Below, piece by piece: positions 8,409-16,626 of a DNA stretch of 64,000 bases. The number at the start of each line of letters is the position of its first letter. Position 1 is the stretch's first letter. The translations under genes and the position numbers were made by a program. Origin of the DNA: CALIZF01 sp046292445 (GTDB lineage: Bacteria > Pseudomonadota > Alphaproteobacteria > Rhodobacterales > Rhodobacteraceae). The notes beneath the pieces were generated by a model that worked only from the letters and a program-made list of their open reading frames with translations, made no database searches and was not told the DNA's origin. Location of the stretch: contig JBKBQT010000015.1 of the NCBI GenBank assembly GCA_046292445.1, positions 9,421-73,420 of the forward strand, given 5' to 3'.

Positions 8409-10187
8409 TCACAGCGGCCAGAGTAGCGGGATCACGAGGCTCGCCGCAATCGCCATCGTGACGTTGAGCGGCAGGCCCACGCGCAGGAAATCGGTGAAGC
8501 GGTAGCCGCCGGGGCCATAGACGAGCGTATTGGTCTGATACCCGATGGGCGTGGCGAAACAGGCAGACGCCCCCATCATCACCGCCACGATGAGCGGGCG
8601 CGGATCGACCCCGAGATTGGCGGCAAGCCCGATGGCGATCGGGGTCAGGATGACGGCGACGGCGTTGTTCGTCACCACCTCGGTCAGGGCCGAGGTAAAG
8701 GCATAGACGGCGAACACGACCGCAAAGGGCGGCACGAGCGCGAGGTAGGGCGACACGGCGTCCGCCACCACCCGAACCGCGCCCGAGGCATCGAGCCCCG
8801 CACCGACCCCCAGCATCCCGAAGATCAGCGTCAGCAGGCGCCCGTCGACATAGCCGATCGCCTCGTCCGCATCGATGCAGCGGGTGGCGAGCACGATGGC
8901 CACCCCGATGATCCCCAGCACCACGATGGGCGCGACGTTGAACGCCGACAGCAGCACCACTGCCGCCAGCACGCCGATCACGATGGGCGCGTGACGGCGG
9001 CGATAGGCGCGTTCGGACGGCTGGGCGATGTCCACGAGCTGCATGTCGGCCGCAAGGCGCTGGATGTCGGCCGGCGCGCCTTCCAGCAGCAGCGTGTCGC
9101 CGACCTGGACCACCAGATCGTCGATCTGCCGCCCGATGTTCTGGTTGCGGCGGTGCACGGCCAGCGGATAGACACCATAGCGGCGGCGCAGGCGCATCTC
9201 GCCGAGGCTGCGGCCGATCATCCGGCAGCCGGGGGTGATGAGCACCTCGACCGTCTGGGTCTGGACCGACGACAGCTTGTCCACGAGGCGCAACTCCTTG
9301 TTGGCCTGCAGGCCCAGCACCTCGGACATCGGCGTGCGCAGCACGACGCGGTCGCCGGACTCCAGCGTCACCGCGGCAAGGTCGCGGCGCAGCGAGGCGT
9401 CGCCGCGCAGCACGTCGATCACCCGCGCGCTCTCGCGCTTGAAGATATCGACCTCGTCGAGCTTCTTGCCGACGAGGGACGAGCCCTCGGGCACCGCGAC
9501 CTCGGTGAAGAACTTCATCCGGCTGCGGTCGGACAGCAGCGCGGCCATCGACTCGCGGTCGGGAAGCAGGCGCGGCGCGACGAGGGCGAGATAGGCCAGC
9601 CCCACGGTCGCCATGACAAGGCCGACGGGCGTGATCGAGAACATCCCGAAATGCGGCAGGCCCGCGGCGACGGCCACCCCATCGACGACGAGGTTGGTCG
9701 AGGTGCCGATCAGCGTGATCGTGCCGCCGAAGATCGACAGGTAGCTGAGCGGGATCATGAGCTTGGAGGGCGAGACCGAAAGCTGGCGGGCAAGCTGCAT
9801 GAAGATCGGGATCATCACGACGACGACCGGCGTGTTGTTCACGAAGGCCGACAGGCCCATCACGCCGATCGACAGGCCGACGAGGGTGGTGACGGGGCGC
9901 CGTTCCACATGCCGCGCCGCAGCCTGGGTCACCCAGTCGAGCGCGCCGGTCCGCACGAGGCCGCCGACGATGATGAACATCGCCGCGATGGTCCAGGGCG
10001 CGGGGTTCGAGAGGACGGCGAGCGCCTGCGCCTGCGGCAAGATGCCGAGCACCATCATCGCTGCCGCGCCGGCGATGGCCGTCACCTCGACCGGATAGGT
10101 CTCGCGCACGAAGAGCACGAGCATCGCCAGCACGATCAGGATAGCGGCAGGTGCCATCATGTCGGGCGGCAGTGACAGTCCGAACAT
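8409..10187 (-). CDS. SLC13-family (DASS) permease with two RCK_C domains
   Basis: A 592-residue inner-membrane protein. Residues about 1-210 hold the first hydrophobic half with the family signature (AFVNNTPVVVVMIP and GGTITLIGTSTNLVVDG). Two TrkA-C/RCK_C regulatory domains follow (about 215-385, with EGSSLVGKKLDEVDI and GCRMIGRSLGEMRLRRRYG), then the second membrane half. This architecture is common in bacterial SLC13-like proteins assigned to sulfate, carboxylate or organic-acid transport. The RCK_C modules suggest ligand gating. The ion or acid carried cannot be told from sequence. It lies upstream of the small lipoprotein. Confidence 0.88.
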   Translation of the reverse strand: MFGLSLPPDMMAPAAILIVLAMLVLFVRETYPVEVTAIAGAAAMMVLGILPQAQALAVLSNPAPWTIAAMFIIVGGLVRTGALDWVTQAAARHVERRPVTTLVGLSIGVMGLSAFVNNTPVVVVMIPIFMQLARQLSVSPSKLMIPLSYLSIFGGTITLIGTSTNLVVDGVAVAAGLPHFGMFSITPVGLVMATVGLAYLALVAPRLLPDRESMAALLSDRSRMKFFTEVAVPEGSSLVGKKLDEVDIFKRESARVIDVLRGDASLRRDLAAVTLESGDRVVLRTPMSEVLGLQANKELRLVDKLSSVQTQTVEVLITPGCRMIGRSLGEMRLRRRYGVYPLAVHRRNQNIGRQIDDLVVQVGDTLLLEGAPADIQRLAADMQLVDIAQPSERAYRRRHAPIVIGVLAAVVLLSAFNVAPIVVLGIIGVAIVLATRCIDADEAIGYVDGRLLTLIFGMLGVGAGLDASGAVRVVADAVSPYLALVPPFAVVFAVYAFTSALTEVVTNNAVAVILTPIAIGLAANLGVDPRPLIVAVMMGASACFATPIGYQTNTLVYGPGGYRFTDFLRVGLPLNVTMAIAASLVIPLLWPL

Positions 10188-10256
10188 GCGCGGTCCTTTC
10201 GGGCGGGGCAGCGGCCGCCTAGGTTCAGCGTTTCGCGCCGCGGCGCAAGGGGTGCG

Positions 10257-11252
10257 CTAGCCGGCCCGCTGCCGCGGGCGCACCAGCGCCACGCCCGCCA
10301 GCATCACCCCGAGCGCCAGCCAGAAGAGCGGCGTCAGCGTCTCGCCCAGCAACACCACGGACCACAGCACGCCGGCCCCGGTCACGAGATAGGCGGTCTG
10401 GCCGGCGAACACCGCCCCGGCCCGCGCCACGAGCCAGACGAAGGCGGCATAGACGAGCGCATGGACGCAGGACGACAGCACGAGCGCCCGTTCCGCAACG
10501 CCCCAGGGCGCGAGCGGGTCGATCCACTGCCCGCTGGCGAGCGTCACCGGCAGGCAGAGCGCGGCGCCGGTGACCGACGCGCCGAACATCGCATGGATCG
10601 GATCGAGCCCCGCCGTGCCGTGGCGCGCGACATAGACGTTCTCGACCGCATAGCAGAGCGGGCCGAGCAGTGCGACCGGCAGCCACAGCAGCATCGCGGC
10701 GCCGGGCAGGACCGCGCCGGGCGCGGCGATCACGGCGACACCCGCGAGTCCGAGCACGAGGCCGAGCAGGCGCCGCCAGTCGAAGCGGTCGAGCCCGAGC
10801 GCGAGCGCCATGGGAAAGGCAAGGATCGGCACGGTCGAGATGACCACCGCCATCACCCCGGCCGGCAGGTGCGCGATGGCGGCATAGAAGGTGAACCCCG
10901 GCAAGAGGGTCCCGAAGAGCGCGACGACGAGGTAGAACCGCAGCCGGCCGGGGCCGCGGGCAAGGCCGCGGCCCCGGGCCAGCGTGATCGCGCCGAGCAT
11001 GAGGGTGCAGATCACCAGTTGCCAGAACACGAGGCCGAAGGGCGGGTGGCCGGTGGAGGTCGCCAGCTTGCCCAGCGGTTGCGTGAGGCCCCAGCCGGCG
11101 CCGAGCAGCAGGAGGATGGCGACAAAGACCCCGCGCCCGGCGGGCGCGCCCGGCCCTGCGGCGGCCGGTCCGATGCCGGGCGGTGCGATGCCGGGCGGTG
11201 CGATGCCAGTCGGTGCGATGCCGGTCGGGGCGGTGCCGGTCGGGGCGGTCAC
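10257..11252 (-). CDS. EamA-family (DMT) transporter with pentapeptide-repeat N-terminus
   Basis: A 331-residue protein with ten hydrophobic segments in two EamA domains (about 42-170 and 185-320). Residues 3-28 are a low-complexity run of the pentapeptide A-P-T/P-G-I encoded by a 15-bp tandem repeat, and membrane helix 1 starts only at about residue 42. The ATG at 11252 overlaps the stop of the upstream phosphoesterase gene by 4 bp, which supports this start despite the odd leader and implies translational coupling. Substrate unknown. Confidence 0.8.
   Translation of the reverse strand: MTAPTGTAPTGIAPTGIAPPGIAPPGIGPAAAGPGAPAGRGVFVAILLLLGAGWGLTQPLGKLATSTGHPPFGLVFWQLVICTLMLGAITLARGRGLARGPGRLRFYLVVALFGTLLPGFTFYAAIAHLPAGVMAVVISTVPILAFPMALALGLDRFDWRRLLGLVLGLAGVAVIAAPGAVLPGAAMLLWLPVALLGPLCYAVENVYVARHGTAGLDPIHAMFGASVTGAALCLPVTLASGQWIDPLAPWGVAERALVLSSCVHALVYAAFVWLVARAGAVFAGQTAYLVTGAGVLWSVVLLGETLTPLFWLALGVMLAGVALVRPRQRAG
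11171..11245. repeat. 15-bp tandem repeat, five copies, inside an EamA transporter gene
   Basis: Five consecutive 15-bp units based on CGATGCCGGGCGGTG lie at 11171, 11186, 11201, 11216 and 11231. The first two are identical and the others differ by one to three bases. They encode A-P-T/P-G-I/T pentapeptides on the minus strand. The 15-bp period keeps the reading frame whatever the copy number. Confidence 0.9.
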
Positions 11253-12061
11253 GGGCGCGCCTCGGGCAGGCGCCCGCCGAGGCGGACGGGCACGATGCGG
11301 GTGGCGCGGCCGGTGCGGTCGTCGGTCTCGACATAGGTGCCGCAGAGCGTGGCGGGGCCGGCCGCCGGTTCGAACCTTCCCTTGGGCATCTGGGTGACGA
11401 AGCGGCGCATCGGCTCGGCCTTGTCCATCCCGATGACGCTGTCATAATCGCCGCACATGCCCGCATCGGTCTGATAGGCAGTGCCCTTGGGCAGGATCTG
11501 CGCATCGGCCGTGGGGATATGGGTATGGGTGCCGACCACGAGGCTCGCCCGCCCGTCGCACCAATGGCCCATGGCGGTCTTTTCGCTCGTCGCCTCGGCG
11601 TGGATGTCGATCACCGCCGCCTGCACCGCCGCGCCGAGCGGATGGGACTGCAGCACGGCGGCGACGGCAGAGAACGGATCGTCGAAGGGCCGCTTCATGA
11701 ACACCTGGCCGAGCGCCTGGGCGACAAGCACCTTCTGCCCCCGCTGGGTGGTGAACACCCGCGCGCCGCGGCCCGGCGCGGCCCGGGCGAAGTTGAGCGG
11801 GCGGATGATGCGGGCGTCGGTTTCGGCATATTCCATCATGTCGCGCTGGTCGAAGGCGTGATCGCCGAGGGTGACGCAATCGGCCCCGGCGGCGAGGAGG
11901 CCCTGCGCATGCGCCGCGGTGATGCCGGCGCCGGCTGAGGCGTTCTCGCCGTTGACGACGATGAAGTCGAGCGCAAGCTCGGCGCGCAGCGCGGCGAGCC
12001 GCTCGGCCACCGCGGTGCGGCCGGCGCGGCCCATCACGTCGCCCAGAAAGAGGATGCGCAT
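11249..12061 (-). CDS. ymdB: YmdB-type metallophosphoesterase (TIGR00282 family)
   Basis: A 270-residue cytoplasmic phosphoesterase. The metal-site motifs appear in order: FLGDVMGRAGR (residues 5-15), VVNGENASAGAGIT, TLGDHAFDQ, DIHAEATSEK and VVGTHTHIPTAD, ending with the family-typical YQTDAGMCGDYDSVIGM. Relatives hydrolyse 2',3'-cyclic nucleotides and in Bacillus influence RNA turnover and biofilm decisions. The next gene starts inside its stop codon (ATGA). Assignment to the family is firm; the physiological substrate is not shown. Confidence 0.92.
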   Translation of the reverse strand: MRILFLGDVMGRAGRTAVAERLAALRAELALDFIVVNGENASAGAGITAAHAQGLLAAGADCVTLGDHAFDQRDMMEYAETDARIIRPLNFARAAPGRGARVFTTQRGQKVLVAQALGQVFMKRPFDDPFSAVAAVLQSHPLGAAVQAAVIDIHAEATSEKTAMGHWCDGRASLVVGTHTHIPTADAQILPKGTAYQTDAGMCGDYDSVIGMDKAEPMRRFVTQMPKGRFEPAAGPATLCGTYVETDDRTGRATRIVPVRLGGRLPEARP

Positions 12062-12089
12062 CGGACGGGCGCCGGTCTAGCGGCGGGCG

Positions 12090-12141
12090 CCGGGGGTTTC
12101 ACACCCCCGGACCCCCGTGGAGTATTTCGGGAACGATGAAG
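12090..12141 (+). repeat. dispersed intergenic element, copy 1 (hairpin plus conserved tail)
   Basis: A perfect 8-bp stem (CCGGGGGT / ACCCCCGG, 5-nt loop, 12090-12110) is followed by ACCCCCGTG and the tail GAGTATTTCGGGAACGATGA (12120-12139). The tail recurs with one change in inverted orientation at 30877-30900. The hairpin may also act as a terminator for the ccoGHIS operon, which ends 142 bp away. I believe similar G/C hairpin-plus-tail elements are common between genes in Rhodobacteraceae, but that is recollection. Confidence 0.6.
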
Positions 12142-12231
12142 CCGCGCTCTGCATGGGTTGCGGCGTAACGCGCGGGGCTGGGCGGCGCAAGCGGGGTCTT
12201 TGCGGGCGGCTGCCCGCGATGGGTTGCAGGG

Positions 12232-12390
12232 TCAGGGTTTGGGGCGGTCGTCCCAGTCCCGGGTGAGGATGCGGCGGGCGTCGCCCTCGGGGTCGTCGTA
12301 TTGGCGATGGCGCAGCGTCCACAGGAAGGCGGCAAGGCCGACGCCGCCGAGCAGCAGCGAGGCGGGGATGAGGATCGTCAGGATTTCCAT
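12232..12390 (-). CDS. ccoS: cbb3 oxidase maturation protein CcoS
   Basis: A 52-residue protein with one N-terminal membrane helix (EILTILIPASLLLGGVGLAAF) followed by the CcoS/FixS pattern WTLRHRQYDDPEGDARRIL. It is needed for insertion of heme and copper into CcoN in other species. The start ATG at 12390 overlaps the end of ccoI by 13 bp, as is usual in ccoGHIS operons. The longer open frame through this region is only a shadow of ccoI. Confidence 0.92.
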   Translation of the reverse strand: MEILTILIPASLLLGGVGLAAFLWTLRHRQYDDPEGDARRILTRDWDDRPKP

Positions 12391-14591
12391 CGCGGTCCTT
12401 TCAGGCGGAGGGCGTTGAGGCCGACGGTGATCGAGGAGGTGGACATCGCGAGGGCGGCGATCAGCGGCGTGGCAAGGCCGACGAGGGCGATCGGGACGGC
12501 GACGACGTTGTAGGCGGCCGAGAGCCAGAGGTTCTCGCGCATCCGCCGGACGGCGATGCGGGCGGTCGCCGCGGCCTCGGCCACCGGGGCGAGATCGGCG
12601 CCGAGCAGGACGATGTCCGAGGCGGTGCGCGCGGCGTCGAGCGCCGAGGCGGGCGAGATCGAGACATGGGCGGCGGCAAGGGCGGCGGTGTCGTTCAGCC
12701 CGTCGCCGATCATCAGGACGCGGTGGCCCCGGGCGGTCAGGGCGGCGACATGGGCGGCCTTTTCGGCCGGCAGCATGCCTGCGCGGTGGTTCTCGATGCC
12801 GAGCCGGGCGGCCATGGCGGCGACCGGGGCGGGGGCGTCGCCGGAGAGCAGCCAGACCGCGAGGCCCTGCGCCTTCAGGGCGGCGACCGCCGCCTCGGCG
12901 CCCGGGCGCAGGCGGTCGATAAAGGGGATGGCGCGGGTGCCGGCGGGGGTCATCAGGTAGGTGGCGGTCTCGGCCACGGGTTCGGCGCCGGTCCATTCGG
13001 CACGCCCCAAGCGGACGGGGCGGCCGCCGAGGCGGCCTTCGATCCCGAAGCCCGGAGCCTCGCGCAGGTCGGTGACCGGGGCGGGCACGACGCCGGTCGC
13101 GGCGGCGGCGCGGGCGAGGGCGGCGGCGAGCGGATGGGCGGAGCTGGCGGCGAGGGCGGCGGCGATGGCGAGATCGGCGGGCGGAATCGCGGCGAGATCG
13201 GCCGGCTCGGGCGTGCCGAGGGTCAGGGTGCCGGTCTTGTCGAACACGGCGGTATCGACGGCGGCGAGGCGTTCGAGGGCCGAGCCGGACTTGATGAGGA
13301 GCCCGCGGCGGAAGAGGCGCCCGGAGGCGGCGGTCACCACGGCCGGCACCGCAAGGCCGAGGGCGCAGGGGCAGGTGATGATGAGCACGGCCGCCGAGAT
13401 GTTGACGGCATAGCGCAGATCGCCCCCCGTCGCCCACATCCAGTAGCCGAAGGCCGCAAAGCTCAGAAGGTGGACGAGCGGCGAATAGGCGCGGGCCGCG
13501 CGGTCGGCGATGGTGGTGTAGCGGTTGCGCGCAGTCTCGGCGACGGCGACGAGATCGGCCATGCGGGCCAGCGCGCTGTCGCGCCCGGCCGCGGTCACGC
13601 GCAGGGTGAGCGGGCCGGTGAGGTTGACCTCGCCGGCGCAGACCGGGGTGCCGGGACCGGCCGGGGCGGGGAGTGTCTCGCCGGTGAGGAGCGCACGGTC
13701 GATCTCGGACGTGCCATGCGTCACCACGCCGTCGGCGGGGATGCGGCCGCCGGGGCGCACGAGGATCGTGTCGCCGGGCGCGAGGTCGGCGACGGGGACG
13801 GTTTCTTCGCCCGTCACGGTGATCCGCGTGGCCCGCGGCACCTCGAGCGCGGCGAGCACCTGGGCGGCCGAGCGGGCGGCGGCACGGGTGCGGTGGTCGA
13901 GGTAGCGCCCGCCGAGCAGGAAGAAGGTGAGCATCACGGCGGCATCGAAATAGGCGTGATGGCCCGAGGCCCATGTCTCAAAGGCCGAGATCGCGGTGGC
14001 GAGGATCAGGGCGAGCGAAATCGGCACGTCCATGCCGAGGCGGCCGGCCCTGAGCGAGGCCCAGGCGGCGCGGAAGAACGGCTGGCCCGCGAAGGCGACG
14101 GTGGGAATGGCGATCATCCCCGAGATCCAGTGGAACAGGTCTCGCGTCGCGGCCTCGGCCCCCGACCAGACGGCGACCGACAGCAGCATGATGTTCATCA
14201 TCGCAAAGCCCGCGACGCCGAGGCGCATCAGGAGATCGCGCCCCGCCCGGTCGGTCTCGGTCGCCGAGAGCATGCCGGCGTCAAGCTCGTGCGCCTCGTA
14301 GCCGAGGCGGGCGAGGTGGGGGATCAGGCTTTCGGCGGTCACCTCCGGGTCGGCCTCGACCAGCACCCGCCTGAGCGTGAGGTTGACGCGGGCGCTGCGG
14401 ATGCCCGGCAGGCGTTCGAGCCCGTTCTCGACGGTCGAGATGCAGGCGGCGCAATGCACGCCCGGCAGCGAGAGCATCAGCCGCGCCTCGGTCGGGGCGG
14501 CCTGCGCCAGCGCTGCCGGGGCGACGCCGCAGGCCGGGCAAGCCGAGACGCCCGGCGCCCCGAGGCCACGAGGGTCGGCAAGGGCGCTCAC
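12378..14591 (-). CDS. ccoI: copper-transporting P-type ATPase CcoI/FixI (cbb3 oxidase assembly)
   Basis: A 737-residue P1B-type ATPase that moves copper across the inner membrane for cbb3 oxidase maturation. The N-terminal CPAC pair (CPACG) is followed by a heavy-metal domain (GVHCAACISTVE, residues about 44-55), the transmembrane CPC motif (ITCPCALGLAVPAVV), the phosphorylation site (FDKTGTLTLG) and the hinge (MIGDGLNDTAALAAA). The start is GTG at 14591. It is preceded by ccoH (6-bp gap) and overlaps ccoS. The context with ccoG, ccoH and ccoS makes CcoI more likely than a CopA exporter. Confidence 0.94.
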   Translation of the reverse strand: MSALADPRGLGAPGVSACPACGVAPAALAQAAPTEARLMLSLPGVHCAACISTVENGLERLPGIRSARVNLTLRRVLVEADPEVTAESLIPHLARLGYEAHELDAGMLSATETDRAGRDLLMRLGVAGFAMMNIMLLSVAVWSGAEAATRDLFHWISGMIAIPTVAFAGQPFFRAAWASLRAGRLGMDVPISLALILATAISAFETWASGHHAYFDAAVMLTFFLLGGRYLDHRTRAAARSAAQVLAALEVPRATRITVTGEETVPVADLAPGDTILVRPGGRIPADGVVTHGTSEIDRALLTGETLPAPAGPGTPVCAGEVNLTGPLTLRVTAAGRDSALARMADLVAVAETARNRYTTIADRAARAYSPLVHLLSFAAFGYWMWATGGDLRYAVNISAAVLIITCPCALGLAVPAVVTAASGRLFRRGLLIKSGSALERLAAVDTAVFDKTGTLTLGTPEPADLAAIPPADLAIAAALAASSAHPLAAALARAAAATGVVPAPVTDLREAPGFGIEGRLGGRPVRLGRAEWTGAEPVAETATYLMTPAGTRAIPFIDRLRPGAEAAVAALKAQGLAVWLLSGDAPAPVAAMAARLGIENHRAGMLPAEKAAHVAALTARGHRVLMIGDGLNDTAALAAAHVSISPASALDAARTASDIVLLGADLAPVAEAAATARIAVRRMRENLWLSAAYNVVAVPIALVGLATPLIAALAMSTSSITVGLNALRLKGPRWKS

Positions 14592-14597
14592 CGCGGG

Positions 14598-15053
14598 CTA
14601 GCCCCGCACCACGAGGTCGAGCCGCTGCTGGAACCGTGTGCCGTCCGCGCTGCGCGCCTCGATGCGCAGGAGCCACTTGCCGGGGGCGAGGTCGAGCGGC
14701 GCCAGAAAGCTGTCGCCATGGCGGATGAACACCGGTGTCTGGTCGTCCCGGGCGACGGTCGCGCGGCCGACGAGCACCGAAAGATCGGCGACCTCGGACG
14801 GCAGGCCGGTGGCGGCATCGGTGAAGGTCAGGCGCAGCACGCCATCGCGGTAGTCCTGCGCGACCGTCCAGCCGAGCGCATCCTGCGCAAGGCGGTCGCG
14901 GTCGAAGTGCTGGCTGGCGATGTAGGAATTGCGGACCTCGACGCCGGGAAAGGTGGCAACCGCCTGATAGGCGAGGGTCAGGTTGACCGCGATGATGATC
15001 GAAAACGCACCGACGGTGACGATGGCGACCTTGGTTCCGGTGATCGGGCGCAT
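14598..15053 (-). CDS. ccoH: cbb3 oxidase assembly protein CcoH/FixH
   Basis: A 151-residue protein with a single N-terminal membrane helix (VAIVTVGAFSIIIAVNLTLAY) and a periplasmic FixH domain containing YIASQHFDRDRLAQ and the C-terminal LAPGKWLLRIEARSADGTRF. CcoH is required for stable assembly of the cbb3 oxidase. The start at 15053 is chosen because it gives the standard short N-tail; an ATG 12 bp further up (15065) overlaps the ccoG stop and could also be used. Confidence 0.9.
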   Translation of the reverse strand: MRPITGTKVAIVTVGAFSIIIAVNLTLAYQAVATFPGVEVRNSYIASQHFDRDRLAQDALGWTVAQDYRDGVLRLTFTDAATGLPSEVADLSVLVGRATVARDDQTPVFIRHGDSFLAPLDLAPGKWLLRIEARSADGTRFQQRLDLVVRG

Positions 15054-15054
15054 T

Positions 15055-16485
15055 TCAGCCTCCATGTCCGTTGAACAGGGTGTCATGCCAGATGCGGTCG
15101 GTCGAGCCCGTATCCTCGACCCAGAGCCGCAGGGGCGTGCGGTCGGCGGTCGCGGCCGCGCTGCCCGCCGGGGCGACGACATAGACGCGCTGCGTCAGCG
15201 TCTGGTTGGCGGGCACGATGACCCGCAGCGTCTCGGTCCCCTCGAGGCTGATCCTGAGGATGGCATCGGCGGTCAGCGACACGCGGAATTCCCGGTCGTC
15301 GCCATGCTTGTTGCGCAGGCGAAGATCGTAGGTGTTGCGGATCGAGCCGTCCGACAGGGTGACATAGGTCGGGTTGCGCACCGGGGTGACGTTCACCTCG
15401 ATATCGCTGCGCAGGAACAGCGCGACGATCAGCCCCGCGCCGATCCCGGCCCAGAGCGTGGTGTAAAGGATCGTCCGCGGGCGGAAGATATGCGACCAGA
15501 CCGATCTGGGCGGCTTTCCGGCGCGTTCGCGCGTCTCGTCGGTCAGGGCGAGATAGCCGATCAGGTCGCGCGGCTTGCCGATCCTGTCCATCACGTCGTT
15601 GCAGGCGTCGATGCACAGCCCGCAGGTGATGCAGGCGAGTTGCTGGCCGTTGCGGATGTCGATGCCCATGGGACAGACGTTGACGCAGGCCATGCAGTCG
15701 ATGCAGTCGCCGAGCCTCGCGGCATCTTCGGCCTTGCGGTGCTTGCCGCGCGGCTCGCCCCGCCAGTCGCGATAGCCGATGGTGATCGTGTCCTCGTCCA
15801 TCATGGCGGCCTGGATCCGCGGCCAGGGGCAGGCGTAGATGCAGATCTGTTCGCGGAAGAACCCGCCGAAGAAGAAGGTGGTCGCGGTCAGGATCGCGAT
15901 CGTCGTGTAGGCGATCGGGTGGGCCGAGAAGGTCAGAAGATCGCGCAAGAGCGTCGGCGCATCGGTGAAATAGAACACCCAGGCCCCGCCCGTGGCGAGG
16001 CCGATCAGCAGCCAGACCGTCCATTTGACCGCCCGCTTGCGGATCTTTTCCGCGTTCCACGGCTGGTTCCACAGCCGCACCCGGGCGTTGCGGTCGCCCT
16101 CGATCCAGCGCTCGACGAGGATGAAGAGATCGGTCCAGACCGTCTGCGGGCAGGCATAGCCGCACCAGACCCGCCCCAGCGCCGAGGTGAAGAGGAACAG
16201 GCCGAGCCCGGCCATGATGAGCAGGCCGGCGACGAAATAGAATTCGTGCGGCCAGATCTCGATCATGAAGAAGAAGAACCGCCGCCCGGCGAGGTCGAGC
16301 AGCACCGCCTGATCGGGCAGGTTCGGCCCCCGGTCCCATCGCAGCCAGGGCAGGACGTAGTAGACCCCCAGCATGGCGGCCATGAGCCACCACTTGAGCG
16401 TGCGGAAATTGCCCCTGACGCGGCGCGGGAACACCGGCTCGCGCGCCTTGTAGAGGCTTTGGGGTTCGGTTGCTTGGCTCGACAC
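15055..16485 (-). CDS. ccoG: cbb3 oxidase accessory protein CcoG/RdxA (membrane Fe-S protein)
   Basis: A 476-residue inner-membrane protein with about five helices and two ferredoxin-type [4Fe-4S] motifs (CIDCMACVNVCP and CITCGLCIDAC) near residues 245-290. The N-terminal half contains GYACPQTVWTDLF and CIYACPWPRIQAAM, typical of CcoG/FixG/RdxB. The C-terminal domain is Ig-like (FixG_C). CcoG has been linked to Cu(II) reduction for cbb3 oxidase. The start is GTG at 16485 with AAGGA 9 nt upstream. It heads ccoGHIS and has a perfect FnrL box 55 bp upstream, so it should be induced at low oxygen. Confidence 0.95.
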   Translation of the reverse strand: MSSQATEPQSLYKAREPVFPRRVRGNFRTLKWWLMAAMLGVYYVLPWLRWDRGPNLPDQAVLLDLAGRRFFFFMIEIWPHEFYFVAGLLIMAGLGLFLFTSALGRVWCGYACPQTVWTDLFILVERWIEGDRNARVRLWNQPWNAEKIRKRAVKWTVWLLIGLATGGAWVFYFTDAPTLLRDLLTFSAHPIAYTTIAILTATTFFFGGFFREQICIYACPWPRIQAAMMDEDTITIGYRDWRGEPRGKHRKAEDAARLGDCIDCMACVNVCPMGIDIRNGQQLACITCGLCIDACNDVMDRIGKPRDLIGYLALTDETRERAGKPPRSVWSHIFRPRTILYTTLWAGIGAGLIVALFLRSDIEVNVTPVRNPTYVTLSDGSIRNTYDLRLRNKHGDDREFRVSLTADAILRISLEGTETLRVIVPANQTLTQRVYVVAPAGSAAATADRTPLRLWVEDTGSTDRIWHDTLFNGHGG

Positions 16486-16539
16486 GCCGGTTGTCCTTCG
16501 TCTGGTGCCCTGTTGTGGGCGGTGGCCGCCGCGGGCACA

Positions 16540-16553
16540 TTGACCTGAGTCAA
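16540..16553. promoter_or_regulatory. FnrL box upstream of ccoG
   Basis: TTGACCTGAGTCAA is a perfect FNR-type dyad (TTGAC-N4-GTCAA). If it is used at -41.5, transcription starts near 16505 with a -10 resembling CACAAC at 16517-16512, leaving a 20-nt leader with the ccoG ribosome site. This gives ccoGHIS its own oxygen-responsive promoter. Confidence 0.85.
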
Positions 16554-16626
16554 ACCCATATCGGGGATTCAGCCTTGGGGCGCGGGTCAGTGTGTCGCGG
16601 GGCGCGCTGACGGCGCTGCGGCGGCC

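Noticed and set aside
11171..11245. Possible CRISPR-like array
   Set aside because: Units are 15 bp, contiguous without spacers, and lie inside a coding sequence.
12232..13974. 580-codon minus-strand frame ending in ccoS
   Set aside because: Only the last 52 codons are real (ccoS); the rest is an Arg-rich shadow of ccoI.
16566..16610. GTCAG/CTGAC hairpin after pcaB as an attachment site or terminator
   Set aside because: The stem is only 5 bp with a 16-nt loop and no T-run; no matching copy was found at the other edge of the catabolic segment.
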